From NCBI GenBank assembly GCA_017506175.1, contig JAFVNW010000099.1:19109-83108 (forward strand): a DNA stretch of 64,000 bases, written 5' to 3'. Shown here in pieces: positions 1 to 8,273 of the stretch. The notes beneath the pieces were generated by a model. That model was not told where the DNA came from. It saw nothing but the letters and a program-made list of their open reading frames with translations, and did not search any database. The DNA comes from Bacteroidales bacterium. Its GTDB lineage: Bacteria > Bacteroidota > Bacteroidia > Bacteroidales > WCHB1-69. The translations under genes and the position numbers were made by a program. Within the stretch, counting starts at the first letter, position 1, and each line of letters starts with the position of its first letter.

Positions 1-407
1 TTGGCCGGTTTGGAGCTCCATACGCATCTGACAAAGTCCTCCTTGTTGTAACTCGCTTCACGAACTTTTCCGTTCTTGAAATTCAAGTCGTAAAACCGAA
101 ACTCGCCACGCACTTTTTCGCCTGTCCAGTACCAGCCGTCGGCGAAGTCCATCTCATAGCGGTGGCTGTACATGATTTGCAATTCTCCAAGGGTAGGGAG
201 CCGCCAACCTTCGCCTTTGCAGCCGCACGCGCTCACAGCAGCAGGCCGCAACATCCGGCTCACTTCGTCATACGGTGTGGTATAAAGGTCTGCCGTACCG
301 GGTACGGCCACAACTCCTTGCGGCGGCTGTACAGCCGTTCCCTCATTTTGTGCGAACAGCCCAAAGAAACTGCATAACACCAAAATCAAAGTGCTGATTT
401 TCTTCAT
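1..407 (-). CDS. Secreted protein with DUF1566/FISUMP-like C-type fold (3' end outside window)
   Basis: Reading leftwards from the ATG at 407, an open frame of 135 codons runs off the window edge. It starts with a signal peptide (MKISTLILVLCSFFGLFAQ) and has one short Cys-containing stretch (SACGCKGEGWRLPTLGEL). The GWRLPTLGEL motif followed by aromatic-rich strands (GWYWTGEKV) and a VRCVW end is the hallmark of the DUF1566 / Fibrobacter paralogous (FISUMP) superfamily, which have a C-type-lectin-like fold and are exported. No function can be assigned. It lies 18 nt downstream of the 426-911 gene and is probably co-transcribed with it. Confidence 0.75.
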   Translation of the reverse strand, partial: MKKISTLILVLCSFFGLFAQNEGTAVQPPQGVVAVPGTADLYTTPYDEVSRMLRPAAVSACGCKGEGWRLPTLGELQIMYSHRYEMDFADGWYWTGEKVRGEFRFYDLNFKNGKVREASYNKEDFVRCVWSSKPA

Positions 408-425
408 TTTATAATCTTTTGAATA

Positions 426-911
426 TTAGTTGATGTATAAGTTAGCAATCATCTGTGTCCCTGCGGCAAATTCCGCCCTCTTTCCTTTTATGCATAAAAA
501 CAATAGTCCCACAGGGAAGGTCACAATACCGAAAAATACCCCGCAACCGATGGCCGCATTCCGTCGATTTTGTCCCGTGATCGTCCGCTCGTCACCCACC
601 AACGGCCATACTTGACCATAGATGTCGGTGGTGCTTACCGGCTTGGCCGAAACAGTGGCGGGCACTCCCAGTCCGTGACGCTTCTGGTAGTGTATTTCCA
701 TATTGACCGTCGTGCCGGCCGCAATCAGAATGTTGCCGTTGTAATAGACATCCGAACTCACCACTGCACTATGAGACAACAGGTATGGGTCGTCGCTGTT
801 AATGTCGCGTACAACGATGATTCCTACAGGAATAGTCTGTTGCGCTACCGCCGTAAAGCATCCAAATAGCAGGAATAGCGCAAAAAGTAGCCGATTTGCA
901 ATTGTTTTCAT
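426..911 (-). CDS. Small secreted or envelope protein, hypothetical
   Basis: 161 residues from the ATG at 911, which directly precedes a signal peptide (MKTIANRLLFALFLLFG... cut after AVAQ). An upstream in-frame ATG at 1004 lies inside the structured leader and is unlikely to be used. The C-terminal part holds one hydrophobic helix (AAIGCGVFFGIVTFPVGLLF) followed by a KGKRAEFAAGTQ segment. I have seen this hydrophobic-helix plus KGK-x-AGT ending in other Bacteroidota proteins of unknown function. The first gene of a two-gene unit with the 1-407 gene. Its transcript would carry a leader of about 260 nt with a strong attenuator-like structure (949-1090). Confidence 0.7.
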   Translation of the reverse strand: MKTIANRLLFALFLLFGCFTAVAQQTIPVGIIVVRDINSDDPYLLSHSAVVSSDVYYNGNILIAAGTTVNMEIHYQKRHGLGVPATVSAKPVSTTDIYGQVWPLVGDERTITGQNRRNAAIGCGVFFGIVTFPVGLLFLCIKGKRAEFAAGTQMIANLYIN

Positions 912-948
912 ATCTAATGTTTGTTTAGTACTTTTTATAATAGGGCAT

Positions 949-1090
949 AAAAAAATCGTGGAACTCTCCTTATTGAACCTTGAGGTGTTCCACGACCTGT
1001 ACAATCAAATAAGTAAAGCCCACGAAAAGCATCGTGAGCGTTTACCGCTTTACTCTGATTGTACCCGATATGTGGAACTTCAAGGTTCAA
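949..1090 (-). promoter_or_regulatory. Structured leader resembling a transcription attenuator
   Basis: On the minus strand, arm 1 (1090-1047) is nearly complementary to arm 2 (1019-973), about 38 of 44 positions, with a small hairpin (CACGA/TCGTG at 1021-1036) in the loop. The 3' part of arm 2 (995-988, CGTGGAAC) is also perfectly complementary to 964-957 (GTTCCACG), and this second stem is followed at once by seven T (955-949). So the same segment can form either a long upstream helix or a terminator-like hairpin. The leader lies between a promoter (-7 at 1176-1183) and the gene starting at 911. No known riboswitch class is recognised; a remnant of a mobile inverted repeat is the alternative. 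Confidence 0.5.
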
Positions 1091-1175
1091 AGTTAGCGAA
1101 ACGCTTTTATGTCAATGTGTTATAATTTCTTTTTTCTAATCCGATAAAATTGGGTTTTTGTGAATAAATGGGCGG

Positions 1176-1183
1176 CAAATATA
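1176..1183 (-). promoter_or_regulatory. Promoter -7 element
   Basis: TATATTTG on the minus strand matches the Bacteroidota -7 consensus TAnnTTTG, with a TTTG about 23 nt upstream. It would start transcription near 1169 and drive the 426-911 gene through the structured leader. Confidence 0.45.
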
Positions 1184-1294
1184 CAATTTTCGTTTGGAAA
1201 GTCTATCAAACTTTTAAATAAATGTCCCTTTTTTCATCCTTTACATATCCAAGGAGCAGCAGTACAAGTACTGATGAGACAATAGATTATCATT

Positions 1295-2578
1295 TTATAA
1301 TGTCAGATTCTTCTGCTGGAATGCTTGCAGCTTCTCCCTCACCGACGGATGCGCGATGGAGGTCAGTAGCCGAGCGCGCTCTTTGAGAGGTTGTCCGAAC
1401 AGATTGACCGCGCCAAACTCGGTGACGACCCAGTGGACGACCGTTCTCGGTGTCACCACACCAGCTCCTTCCGTCAGGGTCGGGACAATTTTACTCACAC
1501 CTTTCGAGGTGACGGAGGGCAGCGCAATGATGGGAACACCCCCTTCGCTTGCACCCGCTCCCAACATGAAGTCGAGTTGTCCGCCCGAACCGCTGAACAT
1601 CTTCGTCCCGATGGAGTCGGCACACACCTGCCCCGTCAAGTCGATTTGAATGGCCGAGTTGAGAGCCACCACCTTGGGATTGCGCGCAATAACGGCGGGA
1701 TTGTTGGTATAGGCCACGTCGTTGATCAACACATCGCGGTTGTGGTCCACGAAGTCGTACAACCTGCTCGTGCCTTTAAGGAAGGTGGCCACATGCTTGC
1801 CTGGATCGGTCACTTTTTTGCTGCCATCGATGACTCCGCTCTCAATGAGGGGAAGCACGCCGTCGGAGAACATCTCGGAGTGGATTCCGAGATGCTTGTG
1901 ACCGGCAAGTTGAGCCAAAACAGCGTTGGGAATATTTCCAATGCCAATTTGGAGAGTTGCGCCATCGGGAATCAGGGCTGCAGCATGGCGACCGATGGCG
2001 ATATCCTGCTCACTGAGAGGCGGAAACTCCGCTTCCAACAACGGCACATCGTGACGCACCCATGCCGTGATTTGCGACAAAGGAATGCGAGCATCGCCGT
2101 AGCAATAGGGCATATAACGGTTTACCTGCGCGATAACATACCGCGCCTGCTGAATCGCGGCCAGCGTGCAGTCAACAGAGGTGCCTAACGAAACGCACAC
2201 TTCTTCATCGGGCTCACTCACCATCACAAAAACACCATCCACCGGCTGGAATCCATCGCGGATGATGCGGGCAGTATCGGAAAGAGAACAGGGGATGTAG
2301 TCGGCGCGGCCCGCCTGCGTGGCGGCCCTCACATTTCCCCCAATGAAGAAAGAATCGAGATGGAAATTCTCGGCATACTGTGGAAGCACATAGTCGGCAT
2401 ACCCCTCGGTATAGAGGTGAGTGATATGGACATTGCGAAGTTGCGGGGCGCGGGCAACGAGGGCACGGATCAGCGTCTCGGGCGCGGCGGCAACACACGG
2501 CCAGTGCAGCCGGTCGCCCGACTGAACACACCGCACCGCCTCATCAGCTGTAACATATTGAATGGATGGGTGATGCAT
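1295..2578 (-). CDS. Acetyl-CoA hydrolase/transferase family protein (4-hydroxybutyrate CoA-transferase-like)
   Basis: 427 residues, the usual length of the Cat1/AbfT family. The acyl-CoA binding loop GIGNIPNAV is at 212-220, HSEMFSDG with the catalytic glutamate (Glu235) at 233-240, and a GGQLDF motif with the upstream GTKMFSG stretch at 324-337. Family members move CoA between carboxylates such as acetate, butyrate, succinate or 4-hydroxybutyrate, a common step in anaerobic fermentation; the exact substrate cannot be read from the sequence. Encoded 14 nt downstream of the M20 dipeptidase stop region on the same strand, so likely co-transcribed with it. Cytoplasmic, no signal peptide. Confidence 0.88.
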   Translation of the reverse strand: MHHPSIQYVTADEAVRCVQSGDRLHWPCVAAAPETLIRALVARAPQLRNVHITHLYTEGYADYVLPQYAENFHLDSFFIGGNVRAATQAGRADYIPCSLSDTARIIRDGFQPVDGVFVMVSEPDEEVCVSLGTSVDCTLAAIQQARYVIAQVNRYMPYCYGDARIPLSQITAWVRHDVPLLEAEFPPLSEQDIAIGRHAAALIPDGATLQIGIGNIPNAVLAQLAGHKHLGIHSEMFSDGVLPLIESGVIDGSKKVTDPGKHVATFLKGTSRLYDFVDHNRDVLINDVAYTNNPAVIARNPKVVALNSAIQIDLTGQVCADSIGTKMFSGSGGQLDFMLGAGASEGGVPIIALPSVTSKGVSKIVPTLTEGAGVVTPRTVVHWVVTEFGAVNLFGQPLKERARLLTSIAHPSVREKLQAFQQKNLTL

Positions 2579-2592
2579 AACGACAAGACAGG

Positions 2593-3966
2593 CTACTTCT
2601 TCATTTCTTCAGCATAATACTTGTAGAAATAAGGGATCGTTTCAATGCCTTTGAAGAAGTGTTCCAATTTATAATTCTCATTGGGTGAATGGATGGCATC
2701 TTCGCCGAGGCCGAAGCCCATCAAGATGGACTTGGTGCCGAGAATGCGTTCGAAGCCGGAGACGATCGGGATGCTACCGCCACTACGGGTGGGAATGGGA
2801 CGTTTGCCGAAAGTGGTCTGATAAGCCTTTTCAGCAGCCTTGTAGGCCGGCATATCCAACGGGGAAACGTAGGCTTCGCCACCATGACACGGGGTCACTT
2901 TCACCTTCACGGATTTCGGAGCAATAGCCTCGAAGTGTTTTTGGAATAGTTCGGCAATTTTGGTGGAGTCCTGATTGGGGACGAGACGCATGGAAACCTT
3001 CGCGCAGGCCTTAGACGGGAGGACGGTCTTGGAACCTTCGCCCGTGTAGCCGCCCCAGATGCCGCACAGATCGAGGGTGGGACGGATGCCAGTACGCTCG
3101 ATGGTGCTGTACCCCTCTTCGCCATGAAGTTCATCCACGTCAATAGCTTTCTTGTAAGCCTCTAAATCGAAAGGAGCCTGAGCCATCAAAGCACGCTCTT
3201 CGTCGGAAAGCACCAGCACGTCGTCATAGAAATGCGGGATGGTGATTTCGTTCTTTTCGTTCGTCAAAGAGGCGATCATCTGGCAAAGAATGTTGATGGG
3301 GTTGGCCACTGCGCCACCGAAGATACCCGAGTGCAGGTCCTTGTTCGGTCCGGTCACTTCAACTTCCAAATAGCTCAATCCGCGCAGACCGACCGTGATG
3401 GAGGGTGTGTCGGTGGCAATCATGCCGGTATCGGATACAAGGATGATATCAGCCTTGAGCATCTCTTTATTCTTTTCGCAGAAACCATACAAGCTACCAC
3501 TGCCGATTTCCTCCTCGCCTTCCAACATGAACTTCACGTTGCAGCGCAACTGGTTGCTTTTCACTAGATACTCGAATGCCTTGGCGTGCATAAACGACTG
3601 TCCTTTATCATCATCTGCACCGCGTGCCCAGATTTTGCCGTCGTGGATAACGGGCTCGAACGGCTTGGAGTTCCAGAGTTCTTCGGGGTCAACCGGCATC
3701 ACGTCGTAGTGGCCATAGACCAAAACGGTGGGGTAATCCTTGGAGAGGAATTTCTCGCCATAGACAATGGGGTTGCCTTCCGTGGGCATCACTTCGCATT
3801 TGTCAGCACCTGCCGCCAAAATCAGCTCTTTCCAACGATTGGCGCACTTCACCATATCGCCTTTGTGCTCTTCCTGCGAGCTGATGGAAGGAATGCGAAT
3901 CAAGCTGAACAATTCATCCAAAAAACGCTCTTTGTTTGTTTCAATGTAATTCTTTAAATCTTGCAT
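2593..3966 (-). CDS. M20 family dipeptidase
   Basis: 457 residues. Zinc-binding and catalytic motifs of the M20 (CPG2/carnosinase-like) family are present: YGHYDVMP with His86 and Asp88, RGADDDKG with the bridging Asp119, and the EGEEE motif near 149-153 with the general-base glutamate. A central dimerisation domain (about 200-360, beginning GLRGLSYLEVEVTG) interrupts the catalytic domain as expected. No signal peptide, so a cytoplasmic di-zinc exopeptidase that would split dipeptides taken up by the cell; substrate range unknown. It fits the peptide-use theme seen elsewhere in the window (C69 dipeptidase, OPT transporter, C10 protease). Confidence 0.9.
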   Translation of the reverse strand: MQDLKNYIETNKERFLDELFSLIRIPSISSQEEHKGDMVKCANRWKELILAAGADKCEVMPTEGNPIVYGEKFLSKDYPTVLVYGHYDVMPVDPEELWNSKPFEPVIHDGKIWARGADDDKGQSFMHAKAFEYLVKSNQLRCNVKFMLEGEEEIGSGSLYGFCEKNKEMLKADIILVSDTGMIATDTPSITVGLRGLSYLEVEVTGPNKDLHSGIFGGAVANPINILCQMIASLTNEKNEITIPHFYDDVLVLSDEERALMAQAPFDLEAYKKAIDVDELHGEEGYSTIERTGIRPTLDLCGIWGGYTGEGSKTVLPSKACAKVSMRLVPNQDSTKIAELFQKHFEAIAPKSVKVKVTPCHGGEAYVSPLDMPAYKAAEKAYQTTFGKRPIPTRSGGSIPIVSGFERILGTKSILMGFGLGEDAIHSPNENYKLEHFFKGIETIPYFYKYYAEEMKK

Positions 3967-4039
3967 GATATTGTATTTTAATGATTTGTAATCTGTGTTT
4001 TGTCCACACTCATTTCGGCAAACTGATGACGCCGAACAA

Positions 4040-5461
4040 TTATTTTTCCTTTCTCATGCTGGAGGAGGGTATGTCAAGTTGTTCGCGGTACTTGGCTACA
4101 GTACGGCGAGAAATCGGGTAGTCGTTTTGTTTGAGTTTTTCCGCCAGTTTCTCATCGGAAAGCGGATGCGCTTTGTCCTCGTTTTTAACCAGCTCACGCA
4201 GGCATTCCTTCACGGCGGCGGAGGCAATGTCGCCCTCTTCGTCCACCGCTTCCGTGAAAAGAGATTTCAAGGGGAGCACACCGAATTCCGTCTGGACATT
4301 TCGGGTGGAAACGACGCGCGAAATGGTAGATACATCCAGATTGACTTTTTCCGCTATATTGCGCTGAACCATCGGACGGAGCGTCCCACGGTCTCCCGTC
4401 AGGAAAAACTGCCTCTGCTGGTTCATGATTTCTTTCATTACCAGGTACATCGTGCGGTCTCGCTCCGACAGCGACTTGATAAAGATAGCCGCATCGCTGA
4501 TGTTTTCCTGCACGAATGCCAACGCCTTCTTGTTTCGTTCGGCACGCATGCTTTCCAACAGTTTCTGATACTGCTCGCTCACCCGAAGACGCGGTTTGTA
4601 CTCATTATTGAGCGACAAGACCAACTCGCCGTCCTCGTTAGAGACAGTGAAATCGGGGATGACGACATCCGACGCGGCCCCCTCCCCGGGATAGGGATTC
4701 AGGCGGCGGATAATCTGTTGTACCTCAGCAAATTGCGACTCAGTCAAATTTTCACGTTTTCTAACGATGTCGAATTTCCGCTTTGTAAAAGCGTCAAACT
4801 GATTTTCAATCACATCGATGGCTTTCGGAATCATCGGGTTTTTCGATTCCTGCCGCAATTGGCGCAGCTGTATCAGAAGACATTCCTGCAAATCGCGGGC
4901 GCAGATTCCTGCTGGAGAGAGGCGCTGGATGACATTGACAATCACCCGTTCCACATCATCAGGCTTGACCATCTGATAGAATTGCGCCATTATGTTACTG
5001 CTAATCAGCTGGTTGGAAGTCCTAAGATAGCCATCATCATCAATATTGTCAATCACATATCTGACGATGAGTTCGTCATTTTCAGAAAGTTCAACCCCTG
5101 ACAACTGCTGACGGAGTTTGTCGCGAAAAGAGGAGGTAGAGACGACTGGGCGCTCGTAATGCTCCGCATTTTTATCAAGCTCCTGCCGGTAATGCTGTGG
5201 TTCCCAATCATCTTCATTGGAAGGGAGGGCATCGTCGCGGCGAGCGATGTCATCAATGGTTATTTCCCTTTGATTTTCACTATTATCATCGTCATCGAAA
5301 ATACTGGAATCCCATTCAAGTGCGGGATTGTCATCCACTTCACGCTGCACCACCTCACGCAATTCCAAATTAGGCGTATCCAACAACCTGGCCAGATTCT
5401 GCTGAAGCGGAGTCAGGCGCTGCTTTTGCTGCAATTTTTGTTGCTGGGTCTGCCTTAACAT
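4040..5461 (-). CDS. rpoN: RNA polymerase sigma-54 factor
   Basis: 473 residues with the complete RpoN layout: a Gln/Leu-rich region I at the N-terminus (QQQKLQQKQRLTPLQQNLAR) that contacts activators, an acidic region II (about 55-90), the core-binding domain, a helix-turn-helix, and the RpoN box near 451-460 (SRRTVAKYRE) that reads the -24 element. Sigma-54 needs AAA+ activators; none is encoded in this window. Spaced 37 nt from ychF upstream on the same strand. Many Bacteroidales carry a single rpoN. Confidence 0.96.
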   Translation of the reverse strand: MLRQTQQQKLQQKQRLTPLQQNLARLLDTPNLELREVVQREVDDNPALEWDSSIFDDDDNSENQREITIDDIARRDDALPSNEDDWEPQHYRQELDKNAEHYERPVVSTSSFRDKLRQQLSGVELSENDELIVRYVIDNIDDDGYLRTSNQLISSNIMAQFYQMVKPDDVERVIVNVIQRLSPAGICARDLQECLLIQLRQLRQESKNPMIPKAIDVIENQFDAFTKRKFDIVRKRENLTESQFAEVQQIIRRLNPYPGEGAASDVVIPDFTVSNEDGELVLSLNNEYKPRLRVSEQYQKLLESMRAERNKKALAFVQENISDAAIFIKSLSERDRTMYLVMKEIMNQQRQFFLTGDRGTLRPMVQRNIAEKVNLDVSTISRVVSTRNVQTEFGVLPLKSLFTEAVDEEGDIASAAVKECLRELVKNEDKAHPLSDEKLAEKLKQNDYPISRRTVAKYREQLDIPSSSMRKEK

Positions 5462-5498
5462 AACGAGGATCTATGAACTATACATTATTCCCGATTCA

Positions 5499-6593
5499 TT
5501 ATACATTAAAACGTATGTGCAGAATGTCGCCGTCCTGAACCACATAGTTCTTGCCTTCGACGGCGAGTTTGCCGGCTTCCTTGCACTTGAGTTCGGATCC
5601 GAGCGCGACAAGATCTTCGTACTTGATGACTTCGGCGCGGATGAAGCCGCGTTCGAGGTCGCTGTGGATGACACCGGCAGCCTGCGGGGCGGTCATGCCC
5701 TCGCGGATGGTCCATGCACGGTTCTCTTTGCCTCCAACAGTAAAGAAAGAGATGAGGTTCAGCAACTTATAAGCGGCACGAATCACTTTGTTCACGCCGG
5801 GCTCTTTCAGTCCTACATCCTCCAAGAAGGCCATTCTGTCGGCTTCGTCTTCCAGTTCGGCGATTTCGGACTCCAATTTGCCGGCAATCACCAGAATCTC
5901 GCAGTCTTGGTCTTTCAATGCCTCGCGAACCGCAGCCACGTAAGGGTTGTTCTCCAACGCATCGTCATTGACATTGCACACGAACAATACCGGCTTGTCG
6001 GTGAGCAACATCATGTCGGCCACCACCGCTTTCTCCTCGTCAGTTGCATTCAAAGTGCGGACATTCTGGAAATTCTCGAGGTGGTTTTTGTATTTGATCA
6101 GTGCTTCGTAATCGCGTTTGGCGTTCTTATCGCCGATTTTCGCGGCTTTTTCCACTTTTTGCAATTTGCGGTTGATCTGTTCCAAGTCTTTGACCTGCAG
6201 TTCAAATTCCACTATTTCAATGTCGCGGACGGGGTCCACGGAGCCCTCTACGTGAGGAAGGTTGGGATTGTCGAAGCAGCGGAGCACGTGAATCAGCGCA
6301 TCGCACTGGCGAATGTCGGCGAGGAAAGCGTTGCCGATGCCCTCGCCCTGACTGGCTCCTTTGGCCAAGCCCGGCACATCCACCACGTCCACCGTGGCGT
6401 AAATCAACTTGTCGGCCTGAATGAAGGTGTTGATTTTAGCCAGCCGCTCGTCGGGCACGTTGCACACGCCGACATTGGATTTGTTCGTACTATAAGCGAA
6501 ATCGGTGATTTGCGCTTTTGTATTGGAAATGCAATTGAACATCGTGGTTTTACCTGTGTTGGTCAACCCGATGATGCCACATTTTAAGCCCAT
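5499..6593 (-). CDS. ychF: Redox-regulated ATPase YchF
   Basis: 364 residues, the family length. An Obg-type P-loop is at about 8-17, a DVPGLAKGA switch II at about 73, a coiled-coil insertion near 130-165 (many Lys/Glu), the NVND element that replaces NKxD and gives ATP rather than GTP preference, and a C-terminal TGS domain (FFTVGGKENRAWTI). The P-loop reads TNTGKTT instead of the common PNVGKST, which still keeps the essential GKT. YchF binds ribosomes and affects oxidative-stress responses and translation start choice in E. coli. Confidence 0.95.
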   Translation of the reverse strand: MGLKCGIIGLTNTGKTTMFNCISNTKAQITDFAYSTNKSNVGVCNVPDERLAKINTFIQADKLIYATVDVVDVPGLAKGASQGEGIGNAFLADIRQCDALIHVLRCFDNPNLPHVEGSVDPVRDIEIVEFELQVKDLEQINRKLQKVEKAAKIGDKNAKRDYEALIKYKNHLENFQNVRTLNATDEEKAVVADMMLLTDKPVLFVCNVNDDALENNPYVAAVREALKDQDCEILVIAGKLESEIAELEDEADRMAFLEDVGLKEPGVNKVIRAAYKLLNLISFFTVGGKENRAWTIREGMTAPQAAGVIHSDLERGFIRAEVIKYEDLVALGSELKCKEAGKLAVEGKNYVVQDGDILHIRFNV

Positions 6594-6642
6594 TGTTTTA
6601 CTGATTAAAAATTATTGATGACCAGTGTTCAGCGATAAGCGA

Positions 6643-6891
6643 TTAAAAGCCAAGAACTACGTCTTCCACGGATTTGATTTCGGGAAGATGTTGTTGAACC
6701 ATGGCTTCGATGCCGCTTTTCAGGGTCATTTTGGCGTGGGGACATGAGCCGCAATGACCTTGCAGTTTCACTTTCACAACGTTGTCGGGGGTGAGTTCAA
6801 CAAATTCCACATCGCCACCGTCGGCTTGTAGGTAAGGACGAACTTGTTCAAGAATGGCGATGACTTTCTGTTCTAAGGTCGGATTTTCCAT
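6643..6891 (-). CDS. NifU family Fe-S cluster scaffold (C-terminal NifU domain)
   Basis: 82 residues, a stand-alone Nfu domain. The cluster-binding CxxC is in GHCGSCPHA (about 44-52), preceded by the family's LQADGGDVEFVEL. Nfu proteins hold a [4Fe-4S] cluster between two subunits and pass it to target enzymes. Cytoplasmic. It has its own promoter (-7 at 6960-6967) and is followed by ychF with a gap of 49 nt. Bacteria rich in Fe-S and rubredoxin-type proteins, as this one seems to be, need such carriers. Confidence 0.92.
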   Translation of the reverse strand: MENPTLEQKVIAILEQVRPYLQADGGDVEFVELTPDNVVKVKLQGHCGSCPHAKMTLKSGIEAMVQQHLPEIKSVEDVVLGF

Positions 6892-6959
6892 AAATTGATT
6901 CTATTTTGATTGTTTTTATTTGATTATCATGATTTCTGCCCATTGCCCGAATGGGGGTG

Positions 6960-6967
6960 CAAAGATA
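6960..6967 (-). promoter_or_regulatory. Promoter -7 element of the nifU-like gene
   Basis: TATCTTTG on the minus strand, 69 nt upstream of the start codon at 6891, fits TAnnTTTG. It overlaps neither neighbour: the DUF5063 gene stops at 6994. Confidence 0.6.
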
Positions 6968-6993
6968 CAACTTTTTCAAGAATGGAAGGAAAA

Positions 6994-7536
6994 CTATTCC
7001 CCATTTGCGGAATCGTCCAAAACGACTTTCGACTGCAACAAATGAATTTGCGGCAGGGCCAAAGCAAGGCGCATTCCCCAATTGTCGTAGAAATTATAAT
7101 AGGCTGAGGCTACGGCGTTTTCTTTTGCCGAAAGGCTCTCTTTAGAATAGAGGAGCAGAAAGTCCTTGAGGTCGGTGTAGATGTCCGATAGCAGTTCGGA
7201 GAGGGAGATCGGGGACGAATCCATTGTGTCGCCGTTCAGGTCAACGGCAGCGAAAAAGTCGTTGTCGCCCAGGAATTCGGCAAGGCGGTAGCGCGTGGTC
7301 TCATACTCCTCTTCCGTCACAAAACGCTCGTTGGCCGAATTGTCGTCAACCTCCACATTCGGAAGAAGCGCACCTTTCAGATAGAGGACGGGGAGCATCT
7401 TTTGGAGGAATGCGTAAGTATCTGAAAGTTCGTTCTGCTCCATCTTGTCAATGAAGATGCAGTACTCTGAGGCGAAAGTGAAGAACTCCACAATGGCCTT
7501 CGTTCTTACAACTTCCTCTTTATCAACATTTTCCAT
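6994..7536 (-). CDS. DUF5063 domain-containing protein
   Basis: 180 residues from the ATG at 7536. An in-frame ATG at 7563 lies inside a terminator hairpin (7548-7577), so the later start is preferred. The product is soluble and acidic, with the N-terminal VEFFTFASEYCIFID pattern and the C-terminal ASAYYNFYDNWGMRL segment that I associate with DUF5063, a Bacteroidota family of unknown function. No signal peptide, membrane segment or catalytic motif is visible. It lies between a terminator upstream and the promoter of the NifU gene downstream, so it is probably a single-gene unit. Confidence 0.75.
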   Translation of the reverse strand: MENVDKEEVVRTKAIVEFFTFASEYCIFIDKMEQNELSDTYAFLQKMLPVLYLKGALLPNVEVDDNSANERFVTEEEYETTRYRLAEFLGDNDFFAAVDLNGDTMDSSPISLSELLSDIYTDLKDFLLLYSKESLSAKENAVASAYYNFYDNWGMRLALALPQIHLLQSKVVLDDSANGE

Positions 7537-7540
7537 ATTA

Positions 7541-7585
7541 GTGAAAAAAAGGCCATCTTTCATGAAAGACAGCCTTTAGTTTTTT
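7541..7585 (-). terminator. Intrinsic terminator
   Basis: Stem AAAGGC/GCCTTT (7548-7553 with 7572-7577) enclosing the perfect palindrome TCTTTCATGAAAGA (7556-7569), with seven T on the minus-strand side (and seven T on the plus side). It would end transcription of the lipoprotein genes at 7600-8166. Confidence 0.75.
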
Positions 7586-7599
7586 TGAAAGTAAAAGAA

Positions 7600-7920
7600 T
7601 TATTTTTTCTTGTCAACTTTTTCCATTGAGCACTCAATGTCAACGTTTTGTTTTACCAAATGTCCGTTGATGGTGAGGATGGAAGTGTCGCTGGTGACAT
7701 TCAGATATTCGCATTCCTTCTTGTCATAAATGTGGCCGGCGGCATACATGGTGGTGGTGGAATCGGAAGCCACATTGTAGGGCGTGTTCGGGAGGGAGTC
7801 AACCAAGGTGGAATCTTGGATGTAATTCGTCGCAACTTTTTTGCAAACACACTCTTTTTTGCAGGACCCGAGCATGGCAACAACAGCAATGCCGGCAAAG
7901 ATTAAGAATATTTTTTTCAT
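7600..7920 (-). CDS. Small Cys-rich lipoprotein
   Basis: 106 residues with a lipoprotein signal peptide; the lipobox is MLGSC with the acylated Cys at 20. After it comes KKECVCKK, and two more cysteines follow (KKECEYLN and VDIECSM). The arrangement KECxC ... EC/DC ... C is shared with the next gene upstream (7939-8166), so the two are paralogues. Cysteine pairs suggest a disulfide-bonded fold outside the cytoplasm. No known family recognised. 18 nt separate the two genes, which form one transcription unit ending at the terminator at 7541-7585. Confidence 0.75.
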   Translation of the reverse strand: MKKIFLIFAGIAVVAMLGSCKKECVCKKVATNYIQDSTLVDSLPNTPYNVASDSTTTMYAAGHIYDKKECEYLNVTSDTSILTINGHLVKQNVDIECSMEKVDKKK

Positions 7921-7938
7921 TTTAATAAAATTTATTAT

Positions 7939-8166
7939 TTACTTATCTAATTTACAGTCAATTATACGAACAACGCCCTCGCTTTCCGTGAACGTGCGGT
8001 TATAACTAAGGCAGTCATCCTCGCTCATTTTCCCCATCTCGTTCGTCATCACGTCATTTTTCGTAGCAGTGACATAACTTGTAGTGCAAATACACTCTTT
8101 GCCACAAGAAGAAAACAAGACTGCGACAAACAGAATTGCTACAGCGGCCAATATACTTTTCTTCAT
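7939..8166 (-). CDS. Small Cys-rich lipoprotein, paralogue of its neighbour
   Basis: 75 residues from the ATG at 8166 (an upstream ATG at 8202 lies almost on the promoter -7 box and is rejected). Lipobox FSSC, then GKECIC, and two later cysteines in SEDDCLSY and RIIDCKL. Same cysteine spacing pattern as the 7600-7920 product, but shorter in the middle. Function unknown; it is exported and membrane-anchored. The first gene of a two-gene unit driven from the TATCTTTG at 8192-8199. Confidence 0.7.
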   Translation of the reverse strand: MKKSILAAVAILFVAVLFSSCGKECICTTSYVTATKNDVMTNEMGKMSEDDCLSYNRTFTESEGVVRIIDCKLDK

Positions 8167-8191
8167 ATTTCTAATATTTGAAAATCGGCGG

Positions 8192-8199
8192 CAAAGATA
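8192..8199 (-). promoter_or_regulatory. Promoter -7 element of the lipoprotein pair
   Basis: TATCTTTG (minus strand) 26 nt upstream of the ATG at 8166. Confidence 0.55.
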
Positions 8200-8273
8200 C
8201 ATAAATTTTCAAAATGAATAGCATTTTTTTGAAAATGAATTATCAAATTCAATTTTCCCAAGAAAAGAGGGCA

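Noticed and set aside
957-1090. Invertible promoter or phase switch
   Set aside because: Bacteroidota invertible promoters usually have inverted repeats far apart with a promoter between them. Here the loop is only 27 nt and contains no promoter.
3995-5101. Long plus-strand ORF opposite rpoN
   Set aside because: It is the antisense frame of a clear rpoN gene, without signal, promoter or domain.
5517-6587. Long plus-strand ORF opposite ychF
   Set aside because: Antisense shadow of a strongly conserved gene with no own features.
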